DNA from: Amblyomma americanum
Lineage: Eukaryota > Arthropoda > Arachnida > Ixodida > Ixodidae
Direction of reading: 5' to 3'
NCBI RefSeq assembly: GCF_052857255.1
Contig: NC_135505.1
Location: forward strand, 66,204,149 to 66,268,148
DNA length: 64,000 nt
Part shown: piece after piece, positions 46,149 to 58,885 of the stretch
How the letters are laid out: every line of letters starts with the position of its first letter
How positions within the stretch are numbered: position 1 is the first letter of the stretch
The notes under the pieces: generated by a model
Told to the model about the DNA's origin: nothing
Database searches by the model: none
The model's input: only the letters and a program-made list of their open reading frames with translations
Program-made: the position numbers and the translations under genes

Positions 46149-47471
46149 CGCTCGATGGAAGAGCAGTCACACCTGGTAAAGCGAATGATTAGAGGCATTG
46201 GGGTCGAAACGTCCTCAACCTATTCTCAAACTTTCAATGGGTGTACGGGAGGCCTTCTGGGTTGAGGCTTGCGGCTGCGATGAGAGTGCCAAGTGGGCCA
46301 CTTTTGCTAAGCAGAACTGGCGCTGTGGGATGAACCAAACGCCGGGGTAAGGCGCCCGAGTCGGGACGCGCATGAGAACCAATGAACTTTGTTGGTTGCT
46401 TAAGACAGCAGGACGGTGGCCATGGAAGTCGGAATCCGCTAAGGAGTGTGTAACAACTCTCCTGCCGAAGCAACTAGCCCCGAAAATGAATGGCACTCTA
46501 GCGTCGCGCCTATCCCCGGCCGTCGCTGGCAGAGTAGCACGAACAGTGGGGGTGCTAAGCCGCGACGAGTAGGAGGGCCGCAGCGGTGGGCGTTGAAGGT
46601 GTCGGGCGCGAGCCCGCCTGGAGCCGCCGCTGGTGCAGATCTTGGTGGTAGTAGCAAATACTCAAGTGAGAACCTTGAGGACTGATGTGGAGAAGGGTTC
46701 CATGTGAACAGCAGTTGAACATGGGTCAGTCGGTCCTTAGGGAAAGGAGAAATCCTTTCAGAAGCGGGCGCGTTTGTGCAGCTCTGTCTGTCGAATCGGA
46801 GACGCCCCGCTGCAACCGAAAGGGAATCGGGTTAACAGTCCCGAACCCGGCTACGGAGATCGGTCCTTCGAGGCCCAGTGCGGCAACGCAAACCAGCTCG
46901 GAGACGCCGATGGGAGCCGCGGGAAGAGTTTTCTTTTCTCTGTAAGGAGATCGAGTCCCTGGAATGGGTTCACCCCAAGATAGGGACGGTGGCTCCGTAG
47001 AGCAGTGCGGCTCTTGCGGCGTCCGGTGCGCTCCTGTCGGCCCTTGAAAATCCGAGTGAGGGAGTGTGATTTTCGTGCCGGACCGTACCCATATCCGCAG
47101 CAGGTCTCCAAGGTGAACAGCCTCTAGTCTCTAGACCAATGTAGGTAAGGGAAGTCGGCAAAACGGATCCGTAACCTTGGGAAAATGTTTGGCTCTGAGG
47201 GCTGAGCCGGTCGGGCTGGGGTCCAGAAGCAGGAATGGCACTGCACCCGGACTGTGCAAGGCTCGCCGCCGTCAAAAGCGGTGCGGCCGAGCCCGGACCA
47301 GCATCGGGACCTTCCTGTGGAAAGCCACACCTGTGCTTGTTACGGGGGCTTCGTGCCCGAGGTTCTTGCTTCGGCCGGCAGAAAACAGCCAACTCAGAAC
47401 TGGCGCGGACCGGGGGAATCCGACTGTCTAATTAAAACAGAGCATTGCGAGGGCCAGCATTGGTGCTGACG

Positions 47472-47520
<49 letters not shown>

Positions 47521-47549
47521 AAAAGCGCGGGTAAACGGCGAAAGTAACT
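44850..47549 (+). rRNA. 28S: 28S rRNA, 5' part (likely pseudogene)
   Basis: The 5' end reads cgacctcagatcaggcgaca and acccgctgaatttaagcata, the conserved start of 28S. Further hallmarks are gaccgatagtcaacaagtac at 45,195, cggtggccatggaagtcgga at 46,414, and gcgcgggtaaacggcg at 47,525. Several positions that are conserved in nearly all eukaryotes are changed: agttaaaaagtacg at 45,249, aactctcctgcc at 46,457, gtcaacgtgaag at 47,502 and ggcgaaagtaac at 47,537. The segment stops at aact (47,549), where the R2 element begins. About 15 bases of the usual sequence before the R2 site are missing. Confidence 0.9.
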
Positions 47550-50500
47550 GTCTGGTGGCGGATCACATCTCCGCTCCAGGGTCAATTCCAGCGGCCCTGA
47601 TGCCCTGTTCGCCTCCGGACCTCTGGGTGAGACCATCGGCCCAAGTCCAGGTGCCAGCTGGTAACCCAGGAAACTGGGGCTAAAGAACAGGAAGGGGAAC
47701 CTGGGTGTTAAGTCCCTACTCTGGCCCAGGTCCCATACATCCTGAGAGGGCAAATATGGAGCCTTGGGGCTAGCAACCCTTAGGTCCCTAAAACAAGTGG
47801 CGCTACAGAAAAATACATAAAACTTAGAAGTGGCTGCCGAGAGGCGGCCACCCCACTTTCTCGTGGCGCGGGGCCCAGTCGTGGGGACTCTGGTGGAACG
47901 GAGGCTCCAGATCCCACCTCGCCCAGAGCTTGTCGGCTCTGTGGCAAATCGTTTAAGACTTACTTTGGATTAAAAGTGCATCATGGAAAAATGCATAAGG
48001 GCCTGACATTCCAAAGCGCTGTGACTTCAGCAATATCTTCACAGCCTCCTGAAATAGCCAAGATTTCAACCTCAATGATTCCTACCCAGCTAGCAAGGGA
48101 CAGGGATGATCAAAATGAGCCTGTCTCCCTGCACACAATGCATGAGCCAAGTTCCATCACTTTTACCAAAAAGGATGAGAGGGCATCTCTGTTGGCCACA
48201 ATGCATGAGCCAAGTTCCATCATTTCTATCAAAGAGGATGAGAGGGCATTTTTGGTGCAGGTGTCTGTGCCCTGCCCTGTTGTGATTGAGGGGAATATCC
48301 CAACAAACGACGATACTACCCCCCCATTGGGGGTTTGTCTGCCCTTGCAGATACGCTGGTGGATGAGATGGATCCTGTTGGTGAAACAGGGGAACCTGTT
48401 GCGTCACCAGGTTTACTTGCCATGGAACCGGGGGCCGCCTCTAACGTCTGTGTCAGTAATACTCCGGTATCTGTGGTGAGTGGGCCTGGTGCTCCGCAGC
48501 CTGTTGAGTTCCTCTGCGCTCACCCGTTGGTTGCGGAAGCGCGAACCGAGGCCCGGGACGGCGGCTTGAATAGTCCTGTGGCATCGGTGAGTCGGCGTGT
48601 TACTGCCCTACTTGAACGAGGTGCTGTGGTCACATCTGGGGTCCCCATGGGGGGGGGGGGGCCTCGGGTGCTCGATCGACGCGCCCTCTTGGTGGCGGAG
48701 CTGCTACCTTTGGAGGAAAGCCGATGCCCTCCCCTCCTTTTTTTCTGCTCCCGCCCCGGCAGACGTGGCTGGGGGGAGGGGGAGGGGATTCCGATGCTAT
48801 ACCGGGGAGCTCGGGGGTTGGTGAGGATGATTTCGTTCCCGACATGGTACGTCGCGCTCAGAAACGTGCGACTCCAATGAAGCAGCCCGCGGCGAGGTCC
48901 AGGCCATTGCGGACTGGTGGCGTGGGGAAGGCGAGGTCCAGGCCGCCTTCCCATCGTGATTTTCCATCGTCCTCTTCGTCGAGCTCCGTTGATCTGGCAA
49001 CTATCCAACAAGGTCGGCCTTGTCCGGTTCGAAGTGTCGCAGCGCGTGATCAACCCACTTCTCACTCTTCTGATTCCGAACCCCGGGGTAAAAAGAACTC
49101 TCGTGTACCATGTCAATCACACAATACATGTATTGACTGTGGCAACACATACAAAACAAAAGTCGGATTAAGTCAGCACCACAGGCTGGCGCACTTTGAC
49201 AACTATAATGCTGATATTGTTATTGCCCGTGTCAAACCTAGATGGACGAAGGAAGATAATTTCCTTCTTGCTAAGGCTGAGGTGGAATTAACATCCACTG
49301 GACCGGTTCTAAACACCAATCAACTGCTTCATGAGCGATTTAAAATACGGACATTTGACGGTATCAAATCCCAAAGAAGGGCTGAGGCATATAGGAAACT
49401 AGTTGATCAAATAAGGAATAGAGGGTTGGCTGCAGCCGGTGAGGGAGGGGGGAATGATGAAGATGAGGTTTGTGAGGTTGATGGGAGAAGTGAGTTCTCG
49501 GCCATTCCTGCTAAGACAGCAAGGGATGAACTGCTCGATGAACTTCGAAAACTGATTACTAAACAGTGCCCGCGGGCTTTTAATGCTTCGGAACTTTGGA
49601 CTATCGCCGAGCTCTATCTAGATCATGTTAATGTTGATATGCAACTTAACAACTACATCAGAAATAATTTCTACAAGGATCAGCCAAGAAATTCTTCCAG
49701 TATGGCTGACCGGCAAACGACTCAACCGGTTGGGAAACGCAAAAGACGGAGACGAGAGTATGCGAAGACGCAAGCACTCTTTAGGAAGAATCAGAGTGCT
49801 TGTGTACGGAATATATTAGACGGAGAAATGGAGACCAAAGTTGAAGACCCCACCTCCTTTTTGGCGGCATGGGCAGAGATTATGGAACGACCAAGTATGC
49901 TACCGCCCTTGCGTGTAGACAACTTTACTTCTGATCCTGAGAAGACTCCTTTGCGCCCAATATCATCTAAAGAAATAAAAAAAGTTTTTACCTCCTCTAA
50001 GCACAGCGGCGGGGCCAGACGGCTTCGGACCTGGGGACCTACGGGCCGTGCCAACATCTGTAGTGAAGGTCCTTCACACCCTCTTCATGCTCCGTGGGAG
50101 GCTGCCTGTGTGCCTATCCGGAGCCCGCACGATTTTCGTACCCAAGAAGGCTGGAGCATCCGACCCTGGGGACTTTCGACCAATTACCATCTCTTCGGTG
50201 TTGGTCCGACTATTCCATAAGGTTCTGGCCAATCGACTTTTGGGAACAATTGATTTTGACTTCCGACAGCGAGCCTTCCTACTTGTGGGTGGACGGCTGT
50301 GCTGAGAACGTCTTTTCGCTGGCCGGAGTTCTCTACGAGGCGAGACGACGATACCGGCACCTGCATATGGCCACTCTCGATGTGGCGAAGGCCTTTGACA
50401 GCGTCACCATTGATGCCATCCTGGAAGGCCTCCGACGTAAAGGAATGGCCGAAAACTTCGTCGCATACATCGAGAGCTTCTACAGGTCAGCGACAACGGT

Positions 50501-52335
50501 TCTCACCTACAGCGGCATGACACATACAGTTCATTTTTCCCGTGGTGTGAGACAGGGTGACCCTTTGTCTCCCCTATTATTCAACCTGATACTAGACCAT
50601 TGGCTTCGGAACCTTCAAGAGGGCGTCGCCTTCAGGAGTGGGGAGTTTAAGATCAGCGCTATGGCTTTTGCTGATGACCTGGTCTTGTTCGCGACATCTC
50701 CTCGCGGTCTCCAGACGCAGCTATACAGCCTGGACACATACCTTGCGGAAAGGGGGCTGAGGCTCAACCCAAAGAAATGCCTTGCCGTGTCTGTGATCGC
50801 TGATGCTAAGAGCAAGATCCCGAAGATTTTCGAGAGCCAAGAGTTCTTCGTCGCTGGCGAAAGGATCCCTCAAGCTTCGGCCTCAACATCTTGGCGATAC
50901 TTGGGCTTGATGTTTACACCCACTGGAATGGAGACCGCCCCTATGGTTCCGGAGTTGAAAAACTACCTATTAAGACCGACCAAGGCTCCACTGAAGCCCC
51001 AGCAACGCCTGGTTGCTTTGAAGTTTTACTTGATCCCCCGTATCATCCATAAACTGGTTTTGGGGCCCATCTCGGCCAACCTGCTAGTAAAATGTGATAA
51101 ACTTTTCCGTTCAGCCGTCAGGCAATGGCTCCGTCTTCCCCACGACTTTCCACTCGGGGCATTCTATGCCCCTGTGAGGCAAGGGGGGTTCGGCATCCCT
51201 TGTCTTAGAACATCAATCCCGTATAAACGCAGCAAGCGTATTGCCCGCCTTGCTAATTCCACCAGTGAGGTCTGCCGCGAGGCTGCACAGCTGGAATATC
51301 TAAAACAAACAAAGCAGCAAGCAGACAAGTTGTGCATCTACAACGGCACACTGATTGACTCACTAAAAGCCCCCAATAGTTATTGGACCTCCTCCCTTTA
51401 CAATAGCAATGATGGATCGCCTCTGCAGGGAGCCTCCTCTGCCCCAAGCTCTTCGGCGTGGATCTCTGAGGGCACCAGGCTCCTTCGTGGTCACACCTTC
51501 ACCGATGCGGTGAAGGTGAGATACAATGCTATGCCGAACCTGACCCGCACGAAGAGAGGACAGGGGGTCCCTAAAGAATGCAGAGCGGGGTGCAAAACCT
51601 CTGAAACTCTAACCCATATTCTACAAAAATGCCCCCGAACCTACGGGGCCCGTATTCATCGACGCAACGCTTTGGCAACATATCTGGCCGGTGGCCTCCG
51701 CAAGCGTGGCTACCAAGTACTTGAAGAGCCTATCTATGCCACATCATTAGGGGACCGGAAACCGGACCTCGTCATCATAAGGGATGAACAGGTCATGGTG
51801 CTAGACGTCCAGGTGTTTGGTGGCGGGATTTCATTATCCCAAGCTCATCAAAGTAAAGTTGCAAAATACATGATGCACGAAATAGTTAACCAGATTGCTA
51901 AAGAATATAACTGTAGACCGATAGTGATCTCTTTGACCATGAGTTATAGGGGGTTTGGGCCAAAGAGTCAATAAAATCATTAAAGATGCTAAGGTGTTCT
52001 AATCAAGACATAAAAATACTAACCGTCCGTTGCCTAGAGGGGAGTATTAGGTGCTTCCGCGTACACCAGCGGATGACGTGTACTATAGTACGCTGATGAC
52101 TGTCCCTCCGGCTGCAGCCCCGCGCCACCACTAAGACGCGTACCACTGTGCTTACAATACAGTGGGAATCCGTTAATCCGCCATTCTTCCTACGCTTTTT
52201 GGTTGAACTGATTCGGCTAACGCGGCGCAACTGTCTATCCGAAGTCCCCACCACGATCGTACGACGATAAGGCCGGACAGGCCTTAGGGACTTCGAGATG
52301 GCAGTGGCGGGAGGTGGGGAGGACCGCAAAAAAAA
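47550..52335 (+). mobile_element. R2: R2 non-LTR retrotransposon at the 28S R2 site
   Basis: The 3' junction is ...cgcaaaaaaaa|ttgtcaaatgcctcg, which matches the R2 target TAGCCAAATGCCTCG with two substitutions. The 5' junction follows 28S ...aaagtaact, so about 15 bp of target (the ATGACTCTCTTAAGG part) are missing, as often happens at R2 5' ends. The 4.8 kb element has a 5' UTR with a hairpin (ctgg..gcgg / ccgc.ccag, 47,552-47,579), one long coding region with several frame breaks, and a 361 bp 3' UTR ending in A's. Confidence 0.95.
47787..51974 (+). pseudogene. R2 protein: zinc fingers, Myb, RT, restriction-like endonuclease
   Basis: The N-terminal frame opens after a TAG at about 47,785. 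Zinc finger 1 (47,931) is CRLCGKSFKTYFGLKVHHGK then MH. A second C2H2 finger lies near 49,135: CIDCGNTYKTKVGLSQHHRL then AH. A Myb region follows (PRWTKEDNFLLAKAEVEL). RT blocks are GPDGFGPGDLRAV, PKKAGASDPGDFRPITI, LDVAKAFDSV, GVRQGDPLSPLLFN and AMAFADDLVLFA, with the active site intact. The endonuclease end has CRAGC, HILQKC, RKPDLVIIRD and VLDVQVF, the PD..D motif. Changes of frame lie near 48,340, 48,660-48,750, 50,008 and 50,285. Two of these areas hold C or G runs (13 G's at 48,649-48,661), so some could be sequencing errors. Two separate N-terminal fingers fit an R2-A-type (multi-finger) lineage. Confidence 0.9.
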
Positions 52336-52339
52336 TTGT

Positions 52340-52393
<54 letters not shown>

Positions 52394-52407
52394 ACTGTCC
52401 CTATCTA
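52336..52407 (+). rRNA. 28S: 28S rRNA segment between the R2 and R1 sites
   Basis: 72 bases, ttgtcaaatgcctcg to cactgtccctatcta, match conserved 28S between the R2 insertion site and the R1 insertion site, which are known to be 74 bp apart. After ctatcta the 28S would continue ctatctagcg, but here an R1-type LINE begins with gtaggtggcg. No further 28S follows in the window. Confidence 0.95.
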
Positions 52408-53561
52408 GTAGGTGGCGCCACCGTCCTTTCGGCCTGGGACGCACGGGAGCGGAGCTGCGCAGTTTTTTCAACTTTTCGACATCAAAACGAGTGAGTGGAC
52501 AAATCTCCTTTCACGCTCCAGTACCATAAAGATAACGCGGGCCTAGCGACGCAAACCGGATTGAAATCGGACTAGTATTGGCTGATAAAAGTGTCTTATT
52601 TACATCTGCTAGTCGCATGGGAGACCTAGGCCTAATCGGAGTTGAAGAGTGACCGAGACCTCAGGAAACAGGCGGCAGCGCGGGGAAAAATACTCGTGGA
52701 AGATCAGGATACCCATAGCGAAGACCGATTTACTAAAAGGAATCAGTGGAATCGTCAATTTCTGGAGATATCAGCCTCCGAACTCTGCAAACAGCGGCGG
52801 CCTCCCCAGCCGTGGGCGCGGCCATCTTGCGCCGGCCACAAATATCAGCGAAAGCAGCAATAACTTTGGAAGTACATAACCGATATTCATCATTGACCAC
52901 TTTTTTTGTTCAGAAAAATACGGGCAATCCCGCTGTGCCGTTGATGTTCACGTAGGGGCTCTAGAAGTTGAAAAACAAGGCCGATGACGTCGAACCCAAG
53001 GTTTTCCATGTACGGGGCTGCCAGATCTTGAGTGGATTCCGCTAGATTTGGTGATTTTTGAGAAAAACATCCCAAATCGCTGGAAAAAATATGCTCTGAA
53101 AAGAGAAGACAAAGAGTGGAAGCTTTATCTCCAATTCAAGAACGACGACCACAAATTGGCGAAATTATACCGAGTTAAGGTTTCTCAAAAAGCGGACAAT
53201 CTAATAACTCGGCAACGGGTGCTCTCACAGATTGCTATAGCCCCTCGCTGTAATCCGGGGAGTGAGACCCACAGTTTGACACCTGTTTGAAGCGACTAAC
53301 TCATACAGCTTTTGAGAAATCGAACCCACGACTTTGGACATAGGTCAACTGCACAGGGTGGCCAGACGATAACAAAAACAACCAAATTTGGCGAAATTGC
53401 GATGAAATCGTCCTAGAGGCTGGAAAAAATCGCTGGTTGTTGAGAAAGTGCTAGAGGACATCAATTCAAAAAGAGAGCAAACCAACCAACAGAGGCAATA
53501 CGAAATTGCTTTTTCGGGAACGGACTGAACACATCATACTGTCGAGTGGCCAGACGTCGGG

Positions 53562-55101
53562 CCATGAAGGCAATGAGTGCAAGCGAAGAATTTTTGTACT
53601 CAATCAACGAGAGTGGGACGGATACGACTACAGGAGACCAAAGCATGAAACAAGACCGTAAGAAGAAAAAAACAAAAAAGGACACAAAGGGAAAAGACAA
53701 GATGACCTCTCCCACCAAAGACAAAGGGAGCTCGGAAAATTGGAGAGGGCCACCTCATCGAGTGGACAACGGAAGAAAGAGAAGTCAACAGGAATTCAGC
53801 AACACCATGCGATTCCAGATGAAGAGGACGACGAAGAACACCAGAACCAAGAACTCGGGAGCAATTTACAGTTTGTAAAGGCTACCACATCTATCACCGG
53901 ACAACGGGAAAGAGAGAAATCGAGAGCAACTCAACAACTCCCTCAGACACCAGACGAAGAAGACGACGGAGAACTTCAGAAACAAGGACGTGAAAACAAT
54001 GCACGAACGATACCTACTGGATTGAGAATTGAGGGTATGGAGAAAAACAATCACTCAGTGCAAGACAACTCGCCACCACTCCATGGAACCTCGTCTGAGA
54101 ACTTGGACCGACCACCCAGCCGAAGCGAAACATCTAAAAGAAGCAATGCAAGCTGCACCAGTGACAAGGAAGAAGAAACAACAGATACGCCACGGAGAGA
54201 TACCATTAAGAAGCTGACACAAAAAATGGCACGGATAGACCAGCATATTATGAGAGCTCTTTGTGGGATATCAAACAGATGCAATGGTGGCGAAATGACA
54301 ACAGATCACCTCGATGCCATATTGACTGAAGTGTCCAAATTGAAAGCACTCCTGCTGGAAACAACCCACGAAAATCAATTCTTGAGAGGGCAGATCGATG
54401 AACTGCACAAGCAAAAAGCTTCTGCTCAGACCTATGCAGAAGTAACCCTTCAGACGAAAGGCACATCCCCAACAAAAACCCAAAGCAAAGAAACAATCGC
54501 AATGATTGTGACGTCAAACACCCTGACAAAAGGGAAAGTAATGGATGTCATCAGAAAGGAAATTGATCCAATTGATCTCAGGATCAAGGATACCACATTG
54601 AGGCCTGGCAGAGAAGGGGTCATCGTCACGTCCACAGACTCAGACTCCCTGAACCGATTGAAGGACTATATAGAAATGCAAGACAAGTTGAAATGCTTGG
54701 AAGTTAAAAACCAAAAGGACGCCGACTCGAACTGAAGCTCGTTGGCATAGAGGATGATATCCAGGAAGAAGAAGTGTCAGCGGATCATCCATCAAAACGA
54801 TCTGAAATGTACCTCAGACGACATAGAGTTTAAAGAGAAATACCAAGGTAGGAATGGCACAACAGTCATTGTAGCTGTAAATAAGAAGGGCTATAATGAA
54901 CTCAAGGACAGAAGGACACTTAACATCGGGTGGACCAGGTCCCCAGTCTATGAAAACATCACTGTCAGTCGATGCTTGAAATGTGCAACCTATGAGCACA
55001 GCTCATTTGGTTGTCAGGAAGATCCAAGGTGCAACAACTGTGGGCAACATGGCCATCAGGCCAGAGACTGTGAGCTCCAAACATTTCCCAGTATGTCATA
55101 A
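53562..55101 (+). pseudogene. R1 ORF1, gag-like, copy 1
   Basis: The frame starts at ATG 53,562 (MKAMSASEEFLYSINESGTD) and is Lys/Glu/Thr-rich. It shifts at about 53,740 into a frame that reaches 54,735. A helical stretch follows (KMARIDQHIMRALCGISN, then HLDAILTEVSKLKALLLETT), and then a folded gag core (VMDVIRKEIDPIDLRIKD, then RPGREGVIVTST). After another shift the knuckles appear at about 54,970: CLKCATYEHSSFGC and CNNCGQHGHQARDC. A third, CPVC-type unit is present in copy 2 but broken here. The protein would coat element RNA. At least two frameshifts disable it. Confidence 0.8.
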
Positions 55102-55228
55102 GGCAGGAGTGCCAGAGGAGGAGCTTCACCACTCAATGTGGTCCTTCACATGTCCTGTGTACATGAAGAAGAAGGAAGAAGAGAAGGCAAAGATCATACA
55201 AAGGCTTGCCTAAAGACCCCGCAACATC

Positions 55229-58200
55229 ATGGCGAAGAACATTTCAAAACCAAACACTTCAAACAGTACAACTTAACGAGTCTTAACAGTGGGGGACCAA
55301 ACGCAACAAACAAAAGGCAATAGTATTCTGAAAATAATACAAGTCAACTTAGCACATGCGTTTAAAGCAAACCAGGCACTTAGGGACTTTATTGAAGAAA
55401 ATCATCATGCTATTTCGGTGTTACAGGAGCCATACCACCATAATAATCAAATAATACCGTTCCCAGTTAAACATAAGATAATAGCATCAACAGATAATCC
55501 CAGAACAGCAATAATTATACATGACGTCAACATACAAGTTTTTCCAAATAAAATCACCAGCCACATAGTGATAGCTCGGATAACTAAGGGGAATAAATCA
55601 TTTGTTATAATTAACTGTGATTGTCCACCGAGTGACAGCATAACCCCGATCATTATTACAATAGACACAGAAGTAGCGAAATGGCAAGGTGAGAACATTA
55701 TTATAATGGGTGACTTCAATGCAAAAAACACAATATGGGGAAGTAAGGAAAATGACAGCAAAGGAGACGACATACTTGAATTCATATTTAAAAATAGTCT
55801 AGTATTATTAAATGAAAGTGATTCACCACCAACCTTCAAGACATCTCGAGCACAAGGTTGGATTGACCTTACAATAGTAAATCAATCATTACAAACAGAA
55901 ATCAGTAAATGGGAAGTTCTCAAGGAAATTAACTACAGTGATCACCGCTACATACAAATAACTGTCTCAAGAGTGGAACAACCAGAAATATATCACCTTA
56001 CTTTGAAGGCAAATCAAAAAATTCTTGAGGAACTAATTAACGATAGGTGGTTTCAAGGACCATTTGACTTGCAATCACCAAAAATGATCGATGATAATGT
56101 AGAAGAGCTATACGAAAAAATTGAAAAACTACAAAACAAATACAAGACAAAATTAAAGGAAAGTAAACAAACTAAATCTATGGTGGTCAATAGATCTGGA
56201 TGTAGAAAGAAAGAGAGTAAGAGCAATGAGGAGAAGGTATCAAAGAGCAAAAGGTGAAACGAGAGAGGTTTTGAAGAAGCAATATTACCAAGAACATATA
56301 GTATATAACAATATGCTACAAGACGCAAAAGATAAGAGTTGGAATAGACTCTGTCAAAAAATAGAGAAAAATCCTTTTACTCTGCCTTATAAAACAGCAA
56401 GAAAACAGTTGAAGGTACCACTCCAGATCCAAAGTTTAGTAAAACCGGATGGTCAACAAACAAGCAACTTAAACGAGACGATTGAATACATCTTGGACAC
56501 GCTGTTTGATACAGAGGACAGTGAAGGAAGAGAAGATGTAAATCCCGTACAAGAAACAGAGGAAGGCTATGGAAACTTGATTGATGATAAAGAGTTTACT
56601 ACAGCTGAAATCGAAGGGGTAGTTAAAAATCTAAGAACCAACGTAACACCAGGTCCGGACAAAATTAATGCTGACTTTGTCCAAGCTCTATATAAATCAA
56701 AAAATGAATACTTTTGTATGCTATTTAATTCCTGCCTGAGGATAGGATACTTTCCAAAAAAATGGAGAACTTCTAGAATAGTATTAATACCAAAAAGTGA
56801 TTCCCAAAAAAAGGCAGGAATAGAGAAATTTCGTGCTATAGCAATCAATTCAATACTAGGAAAGGTATTCGAAAAACTTAATAAATATAGAATATATCAT
56901 TATCTACATAAAAATAATCTGTTTGAGAAACACCAATATGGGTTTAAGCATAGAACTTCAACTACAAGTGCTTTAAAAGAAATGAAAAAACGAATAACAC
57001 AAGCGAAATTGGATCACCTCGGCATAGCAATTATTTCACTAGATATTAAAAATGCATTCAACTCAATCAAGCCAACAATCGTATGTGCAAAACTTAAAAG
57101 ACTAAAATGCTATAAAAATTTAATTAACGTAACTGAACATATGTTAAGACATCGGAAAATTATATATGAAACTCAGACAAGTATTATAGAGAAACAGTTA
57201 AACACCGGATCGCCACAAGGTTCTCCACTAAGCCCTTTATTTTGGAACTTAACACTGCATGATATTTTTCATATACAGAAACCACCAGAAACTCACATGC
57301 AAGCATTTGCAGATATTATCATTACTATTAAATATAAATCGCTAAAAAAACTTGGAAACAAAAGCAAATGAAATTCTAGATAAAATAAGCGGCTATGGAA
57401 ATACACACAGCTTAAAATTTAATCCTGAGAAATCGAAAATACTCACAATTGAAAAAGATTATGGCTCACATCCACCAAATATAAAAATGGACAGGACTAA
57501 ACTCAAAGTTGAAAAGGAACTGAAAATCTTGGAGTAATATTCGACCGCAAAATGTCATTTTTACCACACTTGAAATATATACAAGATAAAGTTCAAATCT
57601 TAACAAAAAACCTAAGCAGATTCACGGGACTCGGAAAAGGGATAAAAAAAGAAATACTACGCAAAATATAAGTACAAGCAATTGAGAGACAGATAGTGTA
57701 CGCATCTCCTGTGTGGTATGATGGCAGAGTATACAACAAAAGGAAATTAGGAGTTATACAGAGAATTCCACTAATTCTAATAACCAAAGCTAATCGAACT
57801 ACCCCAAATATAGCCCTCAATATTTTAGCAGGAATTCCTCCTATTACATTAAAAATCGAGCAAGAAAACGAACTATATTCAAATATGCATAACGAAAAAT
57901 CCTTCTCATGGGAAAATTTTACGACAAAAAATGAACAAATACATGATAGGTATGATTTATGGGAATACCACCCAGCAGAGAAAGCTAAATTTGAATACCA
58001 AGAAGAGATCATTGCAGCGGACATTAACATTTTTACAGATGGATCCCAAGTGCAACAGAAAGATGCAGAAGGAAACATTATTGAAATCAAGAATGGAGCA
58101 GCATTCGTAGTAATGGATAAATCAGGAAACCTATTAGAATATAAACAATATAAACTTTTTACTTATAGTAACAACTTTCAGGCAGAATCGATAGCCATCA

Positions 58201-58885
58201 AGAAAGCAGTAGAATATGTTAATAAAGAAAAGCAGGAAAAACATATCAAATAATAGCAGACAGTCTGAGTACTTTGAAGTCACTTAATAATCCCAACAGT
58301 GATAATTCATTTGTTCAAGCAATAAAACAGGAATTACTAAAGTCCAAGACATCGAGAATAGTGTTAGCATATGTGAAAGGCCACAGTGACAATAAAGGTA
58401 ATGATAAAGCAGACGAATTAGCAAAAACCGCATGGAAACAAGGAGAAGAAATAGATATTCCCATGACAAAGCAATTTATTAAAAAAGAACTTCAAAAACA
58501 AATGCTCGAAAAATGGAATGTATTTAGGAGAGAAGAGGGGAAAAGTACGTACACTTATAACTGGATTAAAAACGTTAAATTTATTCCTGGACATTTTCCA
58601 ACGGATCATTATCAGACTCCAGCATTAACAGGACACGGAAGATTTCCATTCTACTTAGCTAGATTAAATATCAGCGATAATACCCGATGTAATTGCGGAA
58701 AAATCCCGGTTAACTTTGATCACTATTAAGAAGACTGCTCACTTACAGAGAAACAAAGGAAAAAATTAACCAATATTCTAGGAAAGAATTTAGAACTAAG
58801 GAAACCGGAATTACTAAAAACAGAAAACACAATGCAGACAATAAATGAAATGGTTAGGTTGATAGTGAAAAACTCCTATGAGTAA
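55229..58885 (+). pseudogene. R1 ORF2: endonuclease, RT, RNase H, zinc knuckle, copy 1
   Basis: The endonuclease (55,289-56,000) has IIQVNLAHAFKANQ, LQEPYHHN (QEP), IIIMGDFNAKNTIWGS and SDHRYIQI, all catalytic blocks present. RT (56,226-57,371) has RTNVTPGPDKINADF, KFRAIAINS, SLDIKNAFNS and TGSPQGSPLSPLFW. The active site reads FADIIITI where FADD is expected, so one catalytic Asp is lost. RNase H (57,696-58,420) has FTDGS, QAESIAI, IADSLSTL and GHSDNKGNDKADELA. The terminal knuckle is RCNCGKIPVNFDHY, a stop, then EDC. The last stop is at 58,885. Breaks lie near 57,371, 57,540, 58,250 and 58,729. The product is inactive. Confidence 0.85.

Noticed and set aside
44488..47753. Many open frames of 60-165 codons on both strands
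   Set aside because: They lie in GC-rich ITS2 and 28S rRNA, which is not translated; high GC content keeps frames open.
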